Positions 29,042 through 36,520 of a stretch of DNA of 64,000 nucleotides are shown piece after piece. A program made the translations under genes and the position numbers. Below the pieces are notes generated by a model that was not told the origin of the DNA, made no database searches, and saw only the letters and a list, made by a program, of their open reading frames with translations. Numbering within the stretch: the first letter of the stretch is position 1; each line of letters opens with the position of its first letter. The DNA comes from Flagellimonas aequoris (GTDB lineage Bacteria > Bacteroidota > Bacteroidia > Flavobacteriales > Flavobacteriaceae), in assembly GCF_003584165.1 (NCBI RefSeq), contig NZ_QXFJ01000017.1:62001-126000 (forward strand), in the 5' to 3' direction.

Positions 29042-29142
29042 ATCAATAGTATTAAATTATCACTCTAACAATTCCTCGCCAGCACTCGCAATCCATACGC
29101 ATTAAAATCACAACTTCATATCAATATCTATAGATCAACAGA

Positions 29143-30894
29143 TCAAGTCCTTGGAAAAGACAAAAGACCACTTTGCATAAAGCGCTGTGGGTTTAAGCAA
29201 GAAAGGATTTCCCATGTGTCACCGTGCATCAGGTTTTGCATATCTATCCAATATGCCTTTTCTGTTTTATGGTTGCTCACCACGTAGAAATCCGTACCGA
29301 ACAGTACTTTCTCCCTGACCTTTTTATGGTCCATGATCACAGAAAGTACATTCAAATATTTGTTGTCATGAGCGGTATAACTAATATCTGCATAGACATT
29401 CTCAAATTCAACGATCATGGAGGTGATGATCGAAAACCAATCCGTATAGTGCCAAAAGGCATAGAGATTTCCTTCCTTGTGGAGCTCGCTCTTCAATTGC
29501 AATCCCAGATCGGGTCTATTCAGCACTTCATTGGCCAGCAGCTGTCTATCTTTTTGCAGGAATCTTTCCCAATGTTCTGCCCCCCCATAATGGGCCAGGT
29601 TTATTTTAAGCTTGCTCAAATCCCGATGCAATTCGCCGTTTGCATATCCGAACAATTGATTGAGATCAGTATCGTTATATAGGTCCAGCACCTTTTTAAG
29701 AAATTCCGGCATCAATAGACAGCAATAGTTTAAAGGGTGGGTGAAATTGGATTGAAAATCCTTGTTTTTCACTTGGGATAGCCGCAACATTTCTATGACC
29801 TGATTGCCTTCCTCTTGGTTACCTGAGATTATTTCTTGAAAAATAGGGTGTCGGTCCCATTCCTTCTTCTTGGCACCTCTATAAAATATGGGGCCAACGG
29901 AACAATGTGTAGTAACCGGTATTTGCTGTTGCGCACAGAACAACCAAAGGGGCAAGAGTTCCTTAGCAAAAGGATAATACCCCAAGGCTGGGTATATTTT
30001 GATACCGCAAGCACCATCGTCCATGTATTCCTTAAGCTTACAATTCTTGAGTTTCAAGTTCTTGGCATCTGTGGCATCGTATAAAAAGAAAGGAGATTGG
30101 TCTTTTTGAAGTGCGATGCGCCTCGGGTCAACATGAACAAAGGGATAGAGTTGCTCTGGATTGTTCTTTTTAAGGCCCATCAATTTTTCCATTTGAACAA
30201 GAAAGGGTTCCTCTACTTTACCAGCTCCCATATATTCCATATCCATGGGCAATACCACAAATTTGGATTCAGGCGGATATTGTTGTTTGAGCTTTTCAAA
30301 GACCCTTCCTTGGGTACTGTATTCGGAATATCGGACAAGATTGATATACCGTGAAAAGAATTCCAGTCGATCTGCACCTACGACCTTTACAAAAAGCGCC
30401 TTGCCAATTCTTGAAATCATCCTCCATGTCTGTGGGAACAACAGGACTAGGAGTAGTAGAAACAAAAAAAGGTTCCATCGATTTTCAAATCGAAATGCCC
30501 AAGAATCCATATTTCGACCAGTGAAACCATAGAACCGATTACCGAACCAAGTGTCCAACAACAAAGGCTCGATCCAATGTAAAAAATAATAGAGGAACAC
30601 CACTTTAACGAGAAAACCAGGCAACCATACCAATAATTTCAACAACCAGTTCCGTTGCAATAACATCTTAAACTTATACTTTCTCCATCTTTCGTTCCTT
30701 TTGGTATAACTATAATAGTCCTTGGGAAGGTGGTAGAAAGGGTAAAGTACCTTAAGAACCAAACTTGTTGGAAACCATTTATAAAAAGGTGCGGGCAAAA
30801 ATTTCCTTGCCAAATACCTCGGCACATGATCCTTTGTAAACAAATGGGTATGGGCATTGAAAATGTAATTCTCACCTGCTGTAGTGGTCGGCAT
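29143..30894 (-). CDS. membrane-associated amidohydrolase-family protein
   Basis: A 583-aa protein that starts directly with a metal-binding motif (IFNAHTHLFTKDH, HxH). It then has an insertion of about 90 residues with two hydrophobic segments (LLKLLVWLPGFLVKVVFLYY, LFLFLLLLVLLFPQTW), and resumes the TIM-barrel: IPVTTHCSVGPIF, INLAHYGGAEHWE, NVYADISYTAHD and VLFGTDFYV (terminal Asp). The pattern fits amidohydrolase_2-like metal-dependent hydrolases. The membrane insertion between strands 1 and 2 is unusual. The substrate is unknown. Confidence 0.8.
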   Translation of the reverse strand: MPTTTAGENYIFNAHTHLFTKDHVPRYLARKFLPAPFYKWFPTSLVLKVLYPFYHLPKDYYSYTKRNERWRKYKFKMLLQRNWLLKLLVWLPGFLVKVVFLYYFLHWIEPLLLDTWFGNRFYGFTGRNMDSWAFRFENRWNLFLFLLLLVLLFPQTWRMISRIGKALFVKVVGADRLEFFSRYINLVRYSEYSTQGRVFEKLKQQYPPESKFVVLPMDMEYMGAGKVEEPFLVQMEKLMGLKKNNPEQLYPFVHVDPRRIALQKDQSPFFLYDATDAKNLKLKNCKLKEYMDDGACGIKIYPALGYYPFAKELLPLWLFCAQQQIPVTTHCSVGPIFYRGAKKKEWDRHPIFQEIISGNQEEGNQVIEMLRLSQVKNKDFQSNFTHPLNYCCLLMPEFLKKVLDLYNDTDLNQLFGYANGELHRDLSKLKINLAHYGGAEHWERFLQKDRQLLANEVLNRPDLGLQLKSELHKEGNLYAFWHYTDWFSIITSMIVEFENVYADISYTAHDNKYLNVLSVIMDHKKVREKVLFGTDFYVVSNHKTEKAYWIDMQNLMHGDTWEILSCLNPQRFMQSGLLSFPRT

Positions 30895-31000
30895 TGTGGT
30901 TGATATTTAAGGTGGGGGAATCGCTTCTAAAATTACCATAATTAACTGAATTACAGCTATATAAAAACCTTAAAAAATTGGGGATTTTCCTTAATTGAGG

Positions 31001-31222
31001 TTAAATTTCTGTAAAATCATCGTACCTGCGATCAGAATAGGTGTACTCCGTCAAAAATTCAAAACAGGGAAAGGGATGCCATTCCAATCCGACCTCTGCA
31101 TGGTGAACATCATAACTTATTGCATCCAACTGGTTGTAGTCATACCCTTTTTGGGACATTGGTAAATTCATAAAATTACCATTAATGACTTCCTGTCGTT
31201 CCACAAATGAATAATGTCAGTT
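31001..31222 (-). pseudogene. C-terminal fragment of an outer-membrane porin-like gene
   Basis: An open frame without a proper ATG, bounded upstream by an in-frame TGA. It translates to 74 residues ending VGLEWHPFPCFEFLTEYTYS and SDRRYDDFTEI, which looks like the last strands of a porin barrel. There is no signal peptide and no upstream barrel, so it is read as a remnant. It sits at the left edge of the hipBA/integrase segment, possibly marking an old deletion or insertion point. Confidence 0.4.
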
Positions 31223-31272
31223 ATGATGTCAATGTTTGTGACTTTTACTTCAAGGGACAATAATTATTATAG

Positions 31273-32535
31273 TCAAAATCTGAAGGCACTACCCATCAAT
31301 TCCATTTCATTTCTTGGTATGCGTAGAATTTCTGCTAGTTGCTCCCACTGTGAAACATTTTTTTTAATGGATTCAAGGATGCTTTTAGCCTCCTTCTCTT
31401 TTAGACGGAAATAAGGAGCCACTTCCATTACCAGATCAAAATCCAGTGCATTGTCTTTTTCTGAAATATTGAGTTTTAAACCACCGCCATTTGGGGTAGG
31501 ATTGATATCGTACGCTGGTGAGAGCACCCAACCTGAATTGGACAATAAAAACCCATGGTTCCGTAAATGGTCATCCGTATTGGAAATACACACATTAAAT
31601 GCAATACGTGTCCATAACTTCCTCAGGTCATTGTCCACATCAGCCCCTTGTTGCATCAAAAATTCAACAAGCTCCAGATAACTTACCCCATCTTGATGAT
31701 CAGTTCCATCAGTATAGCCCAATAGTGTCATCGCTGAAGCAAAATGAATACGGGTGTCATCCTTCTTACGATCAAATCGTTGTGTCAAAAATGTATGTTG
31801 ATGGTGTGAAAATCTTTGAACTTTGGATGGAGCCATAACTATACCGGATTGAATGGCCAGCCGATAGGCCAACATTTCCCAAGCCCCCGTATCTTGCCTA
31901 TCATTTTGGCTTGGAAACTTCGCAATCCACAAGCTGCCATCGGTATCACGGATATTTGCCTTGGGTCTTGCCCCTCCCAAGGAAGAACCCGGTGCCATTA
32001 ACATGTTGAGCCATTTTAGATATTCAGGATGGTCTGGGGCATCATCTTTCTCCAATTGTAAACTGGCATATTCAAGGTCTCTTAAAGAAGCTACCGGGGG
32101 AGCAGCTTTTGCTTGATCATCATCCAAAAATGGTCCATCCGGGGTTGTTTTAAAACGCAGCGCCCCCATTCGGTTACCATCATATACCCCAAGAAGATAA
32201 TCAGATTCCAACAAGGTCTTAGAAGGCCTTGATTCCATTCTTGCACGAGCTGCTTCTTTTCGCAACATTAAGACCCTTCCCCAACGATCAGGGGAAGAAT
32301 CCAAGAAAATACCAAAATTGGATTTCTCATCATTTAAGTATTGCTGTCCCTCAAATAAATGTAGATCTGGATCGATGATCTGTGCAAAATTGGATTGAAG
32401 CCAGGTCTTATCGTATTCAAATGAAAATATCTCCTTTCCCCTTGAGGGTGTGGCATACAAAAGTCCCATGGGAACCGGTCCTTTGATACCATCCCAATTT
32501 GCATACACCCATATTTCCCTTCGTTCCTGTGCCAT
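31273..32535 (-). CDS. hipA: HipA-type serine/threonine kinase toxin
   Basis: A 420-aa protein with a HipA N-terminal subdomain (GLLYATPSRGKEIFSFEYD, FGIFLDSSPDRWGR) and kinase core: the P-loop with the autophosphorylated serine region GSSLGGARPK (183-192), a Lys in LWIAKFPS, FDRKKDD, the catalytic loop SNTDDHLRNHGFL (around Asp322) and the metal site SPAYDINP (Asp343). In characterised systems HipA phosphorylates aminoacyl-tRNA synthetases and induces dormancy. It follows hipB with a one-base TAATG overlap. All key residues are present, so it is probably active. Confidence 0.93.
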   Translation of the reverse strand: MAQERREIWVYANWDGIKGPVPMGLLYATPSRGKEIFSFEYDKTWLQSNFAQIIDPDLHLFEGQQYLNDEKSNFGIFLDSSPDRWGRVLMLRKEAARARMESRPSKTLLESDYLLGVYDGNRMGALRFKTTPDGPFLDDDQAKAAPPVASLRDLEYASLQLEKDDAPDHPEYLKWLNMLMAPGSSLGGARPKANIRDTDGSLWIAKFPSQNDRQDTGAWEMLAYRLAIQSGIVMAPSKVQRFSHHQHTFLTQRFDRKKDDTRIHFASAMTLLGYTDGTDHQDGVSYLELVEFLMQQGADVDNDLRKLWTRIAFNVCISNTDDHLRNHGFLLSNSGWVLSPAYDINPTPNGGGLKLNISEKDNALDFDLVMEVAPYFRLKEKEAKSILESIKKNVSQWEQLAEILRIPRNEMELMGSAFRF

Positions 32536-32855
32536 TATTTATTTGATTGTTTCGGACCACGCTCTTTAATGGTCAGATCAGCATCTTGTATTTTTCTTCC
32601 CAAAACATCGTCTTCTGCCAAAAGTAATAGGTCCTTTTCCAGGCCCAAGACCAACATAACCTTAAGGAGAACCCCTATGGAAATCGCAGGGTTCCCTTGT
32701 TCCAAGGTTGAAAGTGTGGGTCTAGAAATACCTGCGCGCTCAGCAACCTGTTTCATCGTAAGCTTTCTACGTAAACGCGCCAACTTAATTTGCTCCCCGA
32801 CCGTTTCCAAAAGTTTTCTGTTTTTAGGTAGTAACACAATACTGTTTCTTGACAT
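32535..32855 (-). CDS. hipB: HipB-type XRE-family antitoxin
   Basis: A 106-aa DNA-binding protein. Its helix-turn-helix is IKLARLRRKLTMKQVAERAG then SRPTLSTLEQGNPAISIGVLLKV. It is expected to neutralise HipA and repress the operon by binding the inverted repeat over its own start region. The C-terminal tail (LLAEDDVLGRKIQDADLTI) is longer than in E. coli HipB. Confidence 0.93.
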   Translation of the reverse strand: MSRNSIVLLPKNRKLLETVGEQIKLARLRRKLTMKQVAERAGISRPTLSTLEQGNPAISIGVLLKVMLVLGLEKDLLLLAEDDVLGRKIQDADLTIKERGPKQSNK

Positions 32856-32911
32856 AACGTAAAATACTATTTACTATTTAATACGAATATACAAAAAGTA
32901 TTTTACGTTAT
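32854..32911. promoter_or_regulatory. 15-bp inverted-repeat operator of hipBA
   Basis: A perfect 15-bp inverted repeat, ATAACGTAAAATACT at 32854-32868 and its complement at 32897-32911, with a 28-bp spacer. Each arm contains GTA-N3-TAC, a small dyad suited to one HipB dimer. The gene-proximal arm overlaps the hipB start codon. This fits cooperative autorepression as known for hipBA; binding is an inference. Confidence 0.75.
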
Positions 32912-32977
32912 TAATTTAATATATAAATATGAATTACATTGAATTGGTGTCAACCCATTTATTGTACCCAAGTACAT

Positions 32978-33115
32978 CTAATGCCAAGCTTTACTATCAC
33001 CTGGAAACTTCGTCAATAGAACCATCAATTTCCAATCTTTAAAGTTGAACCCACATTTTCCAAAAGCCTTATCTGTATTCGACACTTCCATTGGATAAAT
33101 AACTTTACCTATCAT
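32978..33115 (-). CDS. possible 45-aa ORF downstream of the integrase
   Basis: A short open frame starting 12 bp after the integrase stop on the same strand (begins MIGKVIYPMEVSN, ends FPGDSKAWH). No homologue was recognised and there is no strong ribosome binding site. It could be a remnant or chance frame and is listed because of its close spacing to the integrase. Confidence 0.2.
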   Translation of the reverse strand: MIGKVIYPMEVSNTDKAFGKCGFNFKDWKLMVLLTKFPGDSKAWH

Positions 33116-33126
33116 ATAAGCATAAA

Positions 33127-34368
33127 CTAACCCCCAGCATTTCTTTCGACCTCTTTACGCTTAAAACGAACCAAAAGATTTTCGATATCCTCACTTATCT
33201 TGGACTCCACAACTCTAGCGTAAATTTGTGTCGTAGAAAGTTTGGTATGTCCCAGGAGTTTGGATACCGTTTCAATTGGGACATTATTGGAGAGCATAAC
33301 CGTAGTCGCAAAAGTATGTCTGGCCACATGGAAGGTCAGGTTTTTATCAATACCACATGCATTGGCAATTTCCTTTAAATAGGCATTTGTCTTTTGGTTC
33401 GAACTAATGGGTAAAAGCTCTTCATTTGGACCATTAAGATCATATTTTTCCAAAATCGCCAGTGCCTGGGGGATTAATGGAACCTTAACAGGTTTGTCCG
33501 TCTTCTCACGTTTGGTACTTATCCATTGATTTCCATCGATTCCGTTGACAATATTATCATTGGTGAGTTCCTTTACATCTACATAGGACAGCCCCGTATA
33601 ACAGGCAAATACAAAGCAATCACGTATCTTCTCCAAACGCTCATTCTTCAGCTCGGAGCATTCCAAGTGCTGCAATTCCTCTTCATCCAAAAACGCTCTA
33701 TCATATTTGTTATACTTCAACTGGAACTGATTGAATGGATTCTTTTCCATCCACTCCAATTTTACGGCAAGGTTCAACATCTTCTTGAATCTTTCCAGAT
33801 GCTTCATGACACCGTTGTTCCCCAAGGAAAGTTTCTTATTGGGGCCTCGGTAATTCCTTAGATAGTGCTCGAATTCTGTGACAAAGGCATAGTTCAATTG
33901 CTTGAGGAAAACATCGCCAATCTTTTTTTCTTTTGATAAAAACCTGTCTAAGTACCGTGCCGTGGTATAGTAGTTTTTCATGGTACCATGTTTTAAGACA
34001 ACGGACATCTTTTCATTGTGATAAGAAATTAGCTCCCTTAAAGTCTTGTTCTTATCATCCTCACCAAGGTAATGTGACTTAATAGCCTCTGCGGTAATTA
34101 CCTGATTCTCTTCCAATAGTTCTTTATGGCACACCAACAATGCTCCGTACACGCTGTCCATATAAGAATTCAATTCCCTGATTGGTTGGGAACATCCCTT
34201 GACCCGGTTTCTGGCCTTGTCCCAATTCTTTGAGGCCACGTTCCGTTTGAGACTGATTTCAGCGCGTTTCCCGTCCACGGTAATACGGACATAAATGGAT
34301 AATTGATTTGTAACGCTCCTTGATTTTCTGGTAAAGAAGACTACCGTGAAAGTGTTTTTTGCTTTCAT
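33127..34368 (-). CDS. tyrosine recombinase/site-specific integrase (Bacteroidetes type)
   Basis: The start at 34368 is chosen because MKAKNTFTVVFFTRKSRS is the usual N-terminus; the longer frame from 34413 lacks support. The 413-aa protein has an arm-type binding domain (1-95), a SAM-like core-binding domain (105-205) and a catalytic domain (225-395) with His347, Arg350 (HVARHTF), His374 (LLGHTKLSTT) and nucleophile Tyr383. The first catalytic Arg position is Ser261 (CYTGLSYVDV), as in IntDOT-like enzymes. A tRNA-Pro 3'-end-like sequence 215 bp upstream is a likely attachment site. Confidence 0.93.
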   Translation of the reverse strand: MKAKNTFTVVFFTRKSRSVTNQLSIYVRITVDGKRAEISLKRNVASKNWDKARNRVKGCSQPIRELNSYMDSVYGALLVCHKELLEENQVITAEAIKSHYLGEDDKNKTLRELISYHNEKMSVVLKHGTMKNYYTTARYLDRFLSKEKKIGDVFLKQLNYAFVTEFEHYLRNYRGPNKKLSLGNNGVMKHLERFKKMLNLAVKLEWMEKNPFNQFQLKYNKYDRAFLDEEELQHLECSELKNERLEKIRDCFVFACYTGLSYVDVKELTNDNIVNGIDGNQWISTKREKTDKPVKVPLIPQALAILEKYDLNGPNEELLPISSNQKTNAYLKEIANACGIDKNLTFHVARHTFATTVMLSNNVPIETVSKLLGHTKLSTTQIYARVVESKISEDIENLLVRFKRKEVERNAGG

Positions 34369-34526
34369 GTTAAAATGACTTTGGTTAAACAATAATTGTT
34401 CTTCGAAAGTCAAATCGCGCCCAAAAGCTCTTTAAAGATACGACATTTTAAATAAAAGGCTGTACACCTAATTGCACACCAAACATTTGGTTTTAAATGA
34501 TATCAAATAAATGCACAAAACGAAAA

Positions 34527-34560
34527 AAGCACTGAAAATCAATTGATTAACAGTGCTTTT
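34527..34560. terminator. bidirectional terminator-like hairpin
   Basis: An 8-bp stem (34527-34534 with 34551-34558) has a 16-nt loop, flanked by A6 on the left and TTTTGTTTTT on the right. It lies between the integrase start and the tRNA-like fragment. It would be correctly placed as the terminator of a former minus-strand tRNA gene. Confidence 0.7.
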
Positions 34561-34582
34561 GTTTTTATCTATTGCTAGATTC

Positions 34583-34595
34583 GTCGGGGTGGCAG
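34583..34595 (-). other. putative attachment site: 3' end fragment of a tRNA-Pro gene
   Basis: GTCGGGGTGGCAG is the reverse complement of CTGCCACCCCGAC, the usual 3' acceptor/T-arm end of bacterial tRNA-Pro, lacking the rest of the tRNA. Directly left is a terminator hairpin and 215 bp away an integrase. Such fragments are the att repeats left by elements that insert into tRNA 3' ends. No second copy was seen in the window, so the element's other end is probably outside it. Confidence 0.5.
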
Positions 34596-35069
34596 AACCA
34601 CAAACAATTCCATACACCTCTTATTATCAATAAGTTACTTTAATTTTTCAAAATAAGGTAACCGAATAGGTAACTTTTGACCGAATCGATATGCTTACAC
34701 TAACGAATTTAATAAAATTTGATACCCAAACTGAGTCATTGAACAAAAATTATCCATTTTAAAAGTTGTTTACATATGGGACCAAGATGCACCATATCCC
34801 TCTTTGTTATACTGAAAACAAGGTGTATCTTCACTCTATCTGCCTAGCAATTTTATTTAAAAATGATTAAGGTTAGTATCAATAGAAAATTGAAGATCAT
34901 CTTTCCGACTTCCTAAGCACTTGCGAGTGTGCTTAAACACCTGTTCCTTTTTGTTATTTCCACGCCGCCTATTTGAATAATTTTCAAATTGGTTGGCTTA
35001 CTCGCAAAAAAAGGTCTGCTCAGGGTACAGTGTTCAAAAAGAATTTTTCAATTTTTAAATTAAATAAAA
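34596..35069. other. AT-rich gene-poor stretch and leader of the small basic ORF
   Basis: No coding frame is credible here. It holds one copy of a diverged repeat (34626-34697, see findings), a tandem GGTAAC at 34658-34663 and 34669-34674, and a hairpin with a 7-bp stem (34914-34920 with 34929-34935) about 135 nt before the ATG at 35070. This suggests a long structured 5' leader for that ORF. Confidence 0.4.
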
Positions 35070-35192
35070 ATGGCAAAGAATATTGCTAAACCAAAAGCTT
35101 CAAAAGCTGACCTAAAGGCAAAGAAGCAAGAAAAAATCCAAAAAAAACTTGAGGAGAAAAAAATGAAAAAGCGGAAATCCAGAAAAGCTTAA
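35070..35192 (+). CDS. 40-aa lysine-rich basic protein
   Basis: ATG to TAA gives 40 residues, about 40% of them Lys, with no aromatic residue except none at all and a single amphipathic helix (KADLKAKKQEKIQKKLEEKK). The A/T-rich sequence TAAATTAAATAAAA before the ATG is a normal Bacteroidetes initiation context. A long leader with a hairpin precedes it and a 13-bp hairpin follows 51 bp after the stop. This layout resembles small nucleic-acid-binding or ribosome-associated proteins; no family was recognised. Confidence 0.5.
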   Translation: MAKNIAKPKASKADLKAKKQEKIQKKLEEKKMKKRKSRKA

Positions 35193-35243
35193 TGCATTTG
35201 TTTTCCTTTTAAAAGTATAAATACTAAATTCTTAATGTAAAAA

Positions 35244-35278
35244 ATTGAAGGCCAATTGGATATTGATTGGCCTTCAAT
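35244..35278 (+). terminator. hairpin downstream of the lysine-rich ORF
   Basis: A perfect 13-bp stem (35244-35256 with 35266-35278) has a 9-nt loop, preceded by A-rich sequence. The T-run after it is weak on the plus strand and clear on the minus strand, so its direction is uncertain. Confidence 0.6.
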
Positions 35279-35875
35279 CATTGTAGGCTTCTCATAACAA
35301 AATAAATTCTACATAGATTTTGAATTCAAGCTTGATTTATAGTAATCATCAAGGGATAAAGCCATTTTTTCATCGCAACCTTCCATTTATTTAAATAAAC
35401 CGTGGTATATCGGAATTTCAAATGACTGCATAATATAAATCAATAACTTACCCATATTGTTGATTCCACATTATCATTTTCATAGTCGCTCTTTGTTCTT
35501 CACTCAATTTATATGTCCACCTTATGGCTGAGGTAGACTCTTAAAAATTGCCGAACAACCGGTTTCTGGGAATCAAGGAAGACATCAATTTAACCTACTA
35601 CATCATATATTTTGGTTGTCTGCAACTAAAAAATCATAGATATCATTAATCATCAATAAGTTAATTGAATAAGTGATTTTTGATTGAAGCAATATGCTTA
35701 TTCGAAAATAAAATCCAAGGCAACCGATTCTCAGTATCTCATAAGAAAGAGTTCCCTTTATTTCAAAGTCTATAATCCCCAACCATCTCCTAACATAACA
35801 GTTCATATTTAAAGCTGTTTTATACCTCTCTCAAATACTTCAATTTTAAAAATAAGTTAATAATTATAAATGGTA
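35279..35875. other. AT-rich intergenic stretch upstream of the TetR gene
   Basis: About 600 bp without a credible gene. A minus-strand 67-codon frame at 35603-35806 has no family features or ribosome binding site. The stretch contains the second copy of the diverged repeat (35652-35700). The rest shows nothing recognisable. Confidence 0.4.
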
Positions 35876-35915
35876 TTAACCATTTGGTTAAATTTGTTGG
35901 TTAATATATGGTTTA
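35876..35915. promoter_or_regulatory. putative TetR operator cluster
   Basis: TTAACCA-TT-TGGTTAA (35876-35891) is a 7+2+7 inverted repeat. Further half-sites follow: TGGTTAA at 35898 and TGGTTTA at 35909, the last reaching the start codon. This is well placed for autorepression of the efflux operon by its TetR protein. Confidence 0.6.
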
Positions 35916-36520
35916 TGATACATACAGATACTGAAAAAGCAATATTACAAGCCGCGAAGACCGTGTTTTATAAAAAGGGTCTTGCCGCAGCACGCATGCA
36001 GGAAATAGCTGATGAGGCCAACATCAATAAGGCTATGCTCCACTATTATTTTCGAAGCAAGGAGAAACTGTTTGGAGCAGTTTTTCTACAGGCTTTTGGA
36101 GAATTGGCTCCTTTTCTGAACTCCATTTTCAATTCGGACAAACCCGTTTTTGAAAAAATCAGGGAGTTTGTGGACGGCTATATCACCTTTGTGGTCGATA
36201 ACCCATATTTACCCACTTTTATTATCCAAGAAATGAACATCAACCCGCAGTTTGGTGAAACATTTTTCAGGAATCATGTGACTCCTGACCCATCCAAATT
36301 TGAAGAACAAATAGCTCGGGAGATCGAACATGGAAATATTAGGCCCATTGATCCCAAACAATTGGTTTTGAACCTTATTTCCCTGACCGCATTTCCATTT
36401 GTAGGCAAAGGCTTGGTCATAGGTATTCTAGACCTGGATGAAATAGCCTTTAAAACCCTCATGGAGGAACGAAAAAAATTGATTCCTGAAATGATCATTA
36501 ATACAATCAAAGTACAATGA
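35915..36520 (+). CDS. TetR/CecR-type transcriptional regulator of the efflux operon
   Basis: The ATG at 35915 is chosen because it gives the usual short N-terminus; the frame from 35870 runs through the operator repeats. The 201-aa protein has a TetR helix-turn-helix (AILQAAKTVFYKKG, ARMQEIADEANINKAMLHYYFRSKEKL) and an all-helical ligand domain. It overlaps the TolC gene by 4 bp. Gene order (TetR, TolC, HlyD, ATPase, ATPase, permease, permease) parallels the E. coli cecR-ybhGFSR locus. Confidence 0.93.
   Translation: MIHTDTEKAILQAAKTVFYKKGLAAARMQEIADEANINKAMLHYYFRSKEKLFGAVFLQAFGELAPFLNSIFNSDKPVFEKIREFVDGYITFVVDNPYLPTFIIQEMNINPQFGETFFRNHVTPDPSKFEEQIAREIEHGNIRPIDPKQLVLNLISLTAFPFVGKGLVIGILDLDEIAFKTLMEERKKLIPEMIINTIKVQ

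Noticed and set aside
34583-34595. A complete tRNA-Pro gene
   Set aside because: Only the 3' end matches; the anticodon arm and D arm are absent on the right, so it is reported as a fragment only.
35603-35806. 67-codon minus-strand frame
   Set aside because: AT-rich region, no recognisable family, overlaps the diverged repeat.
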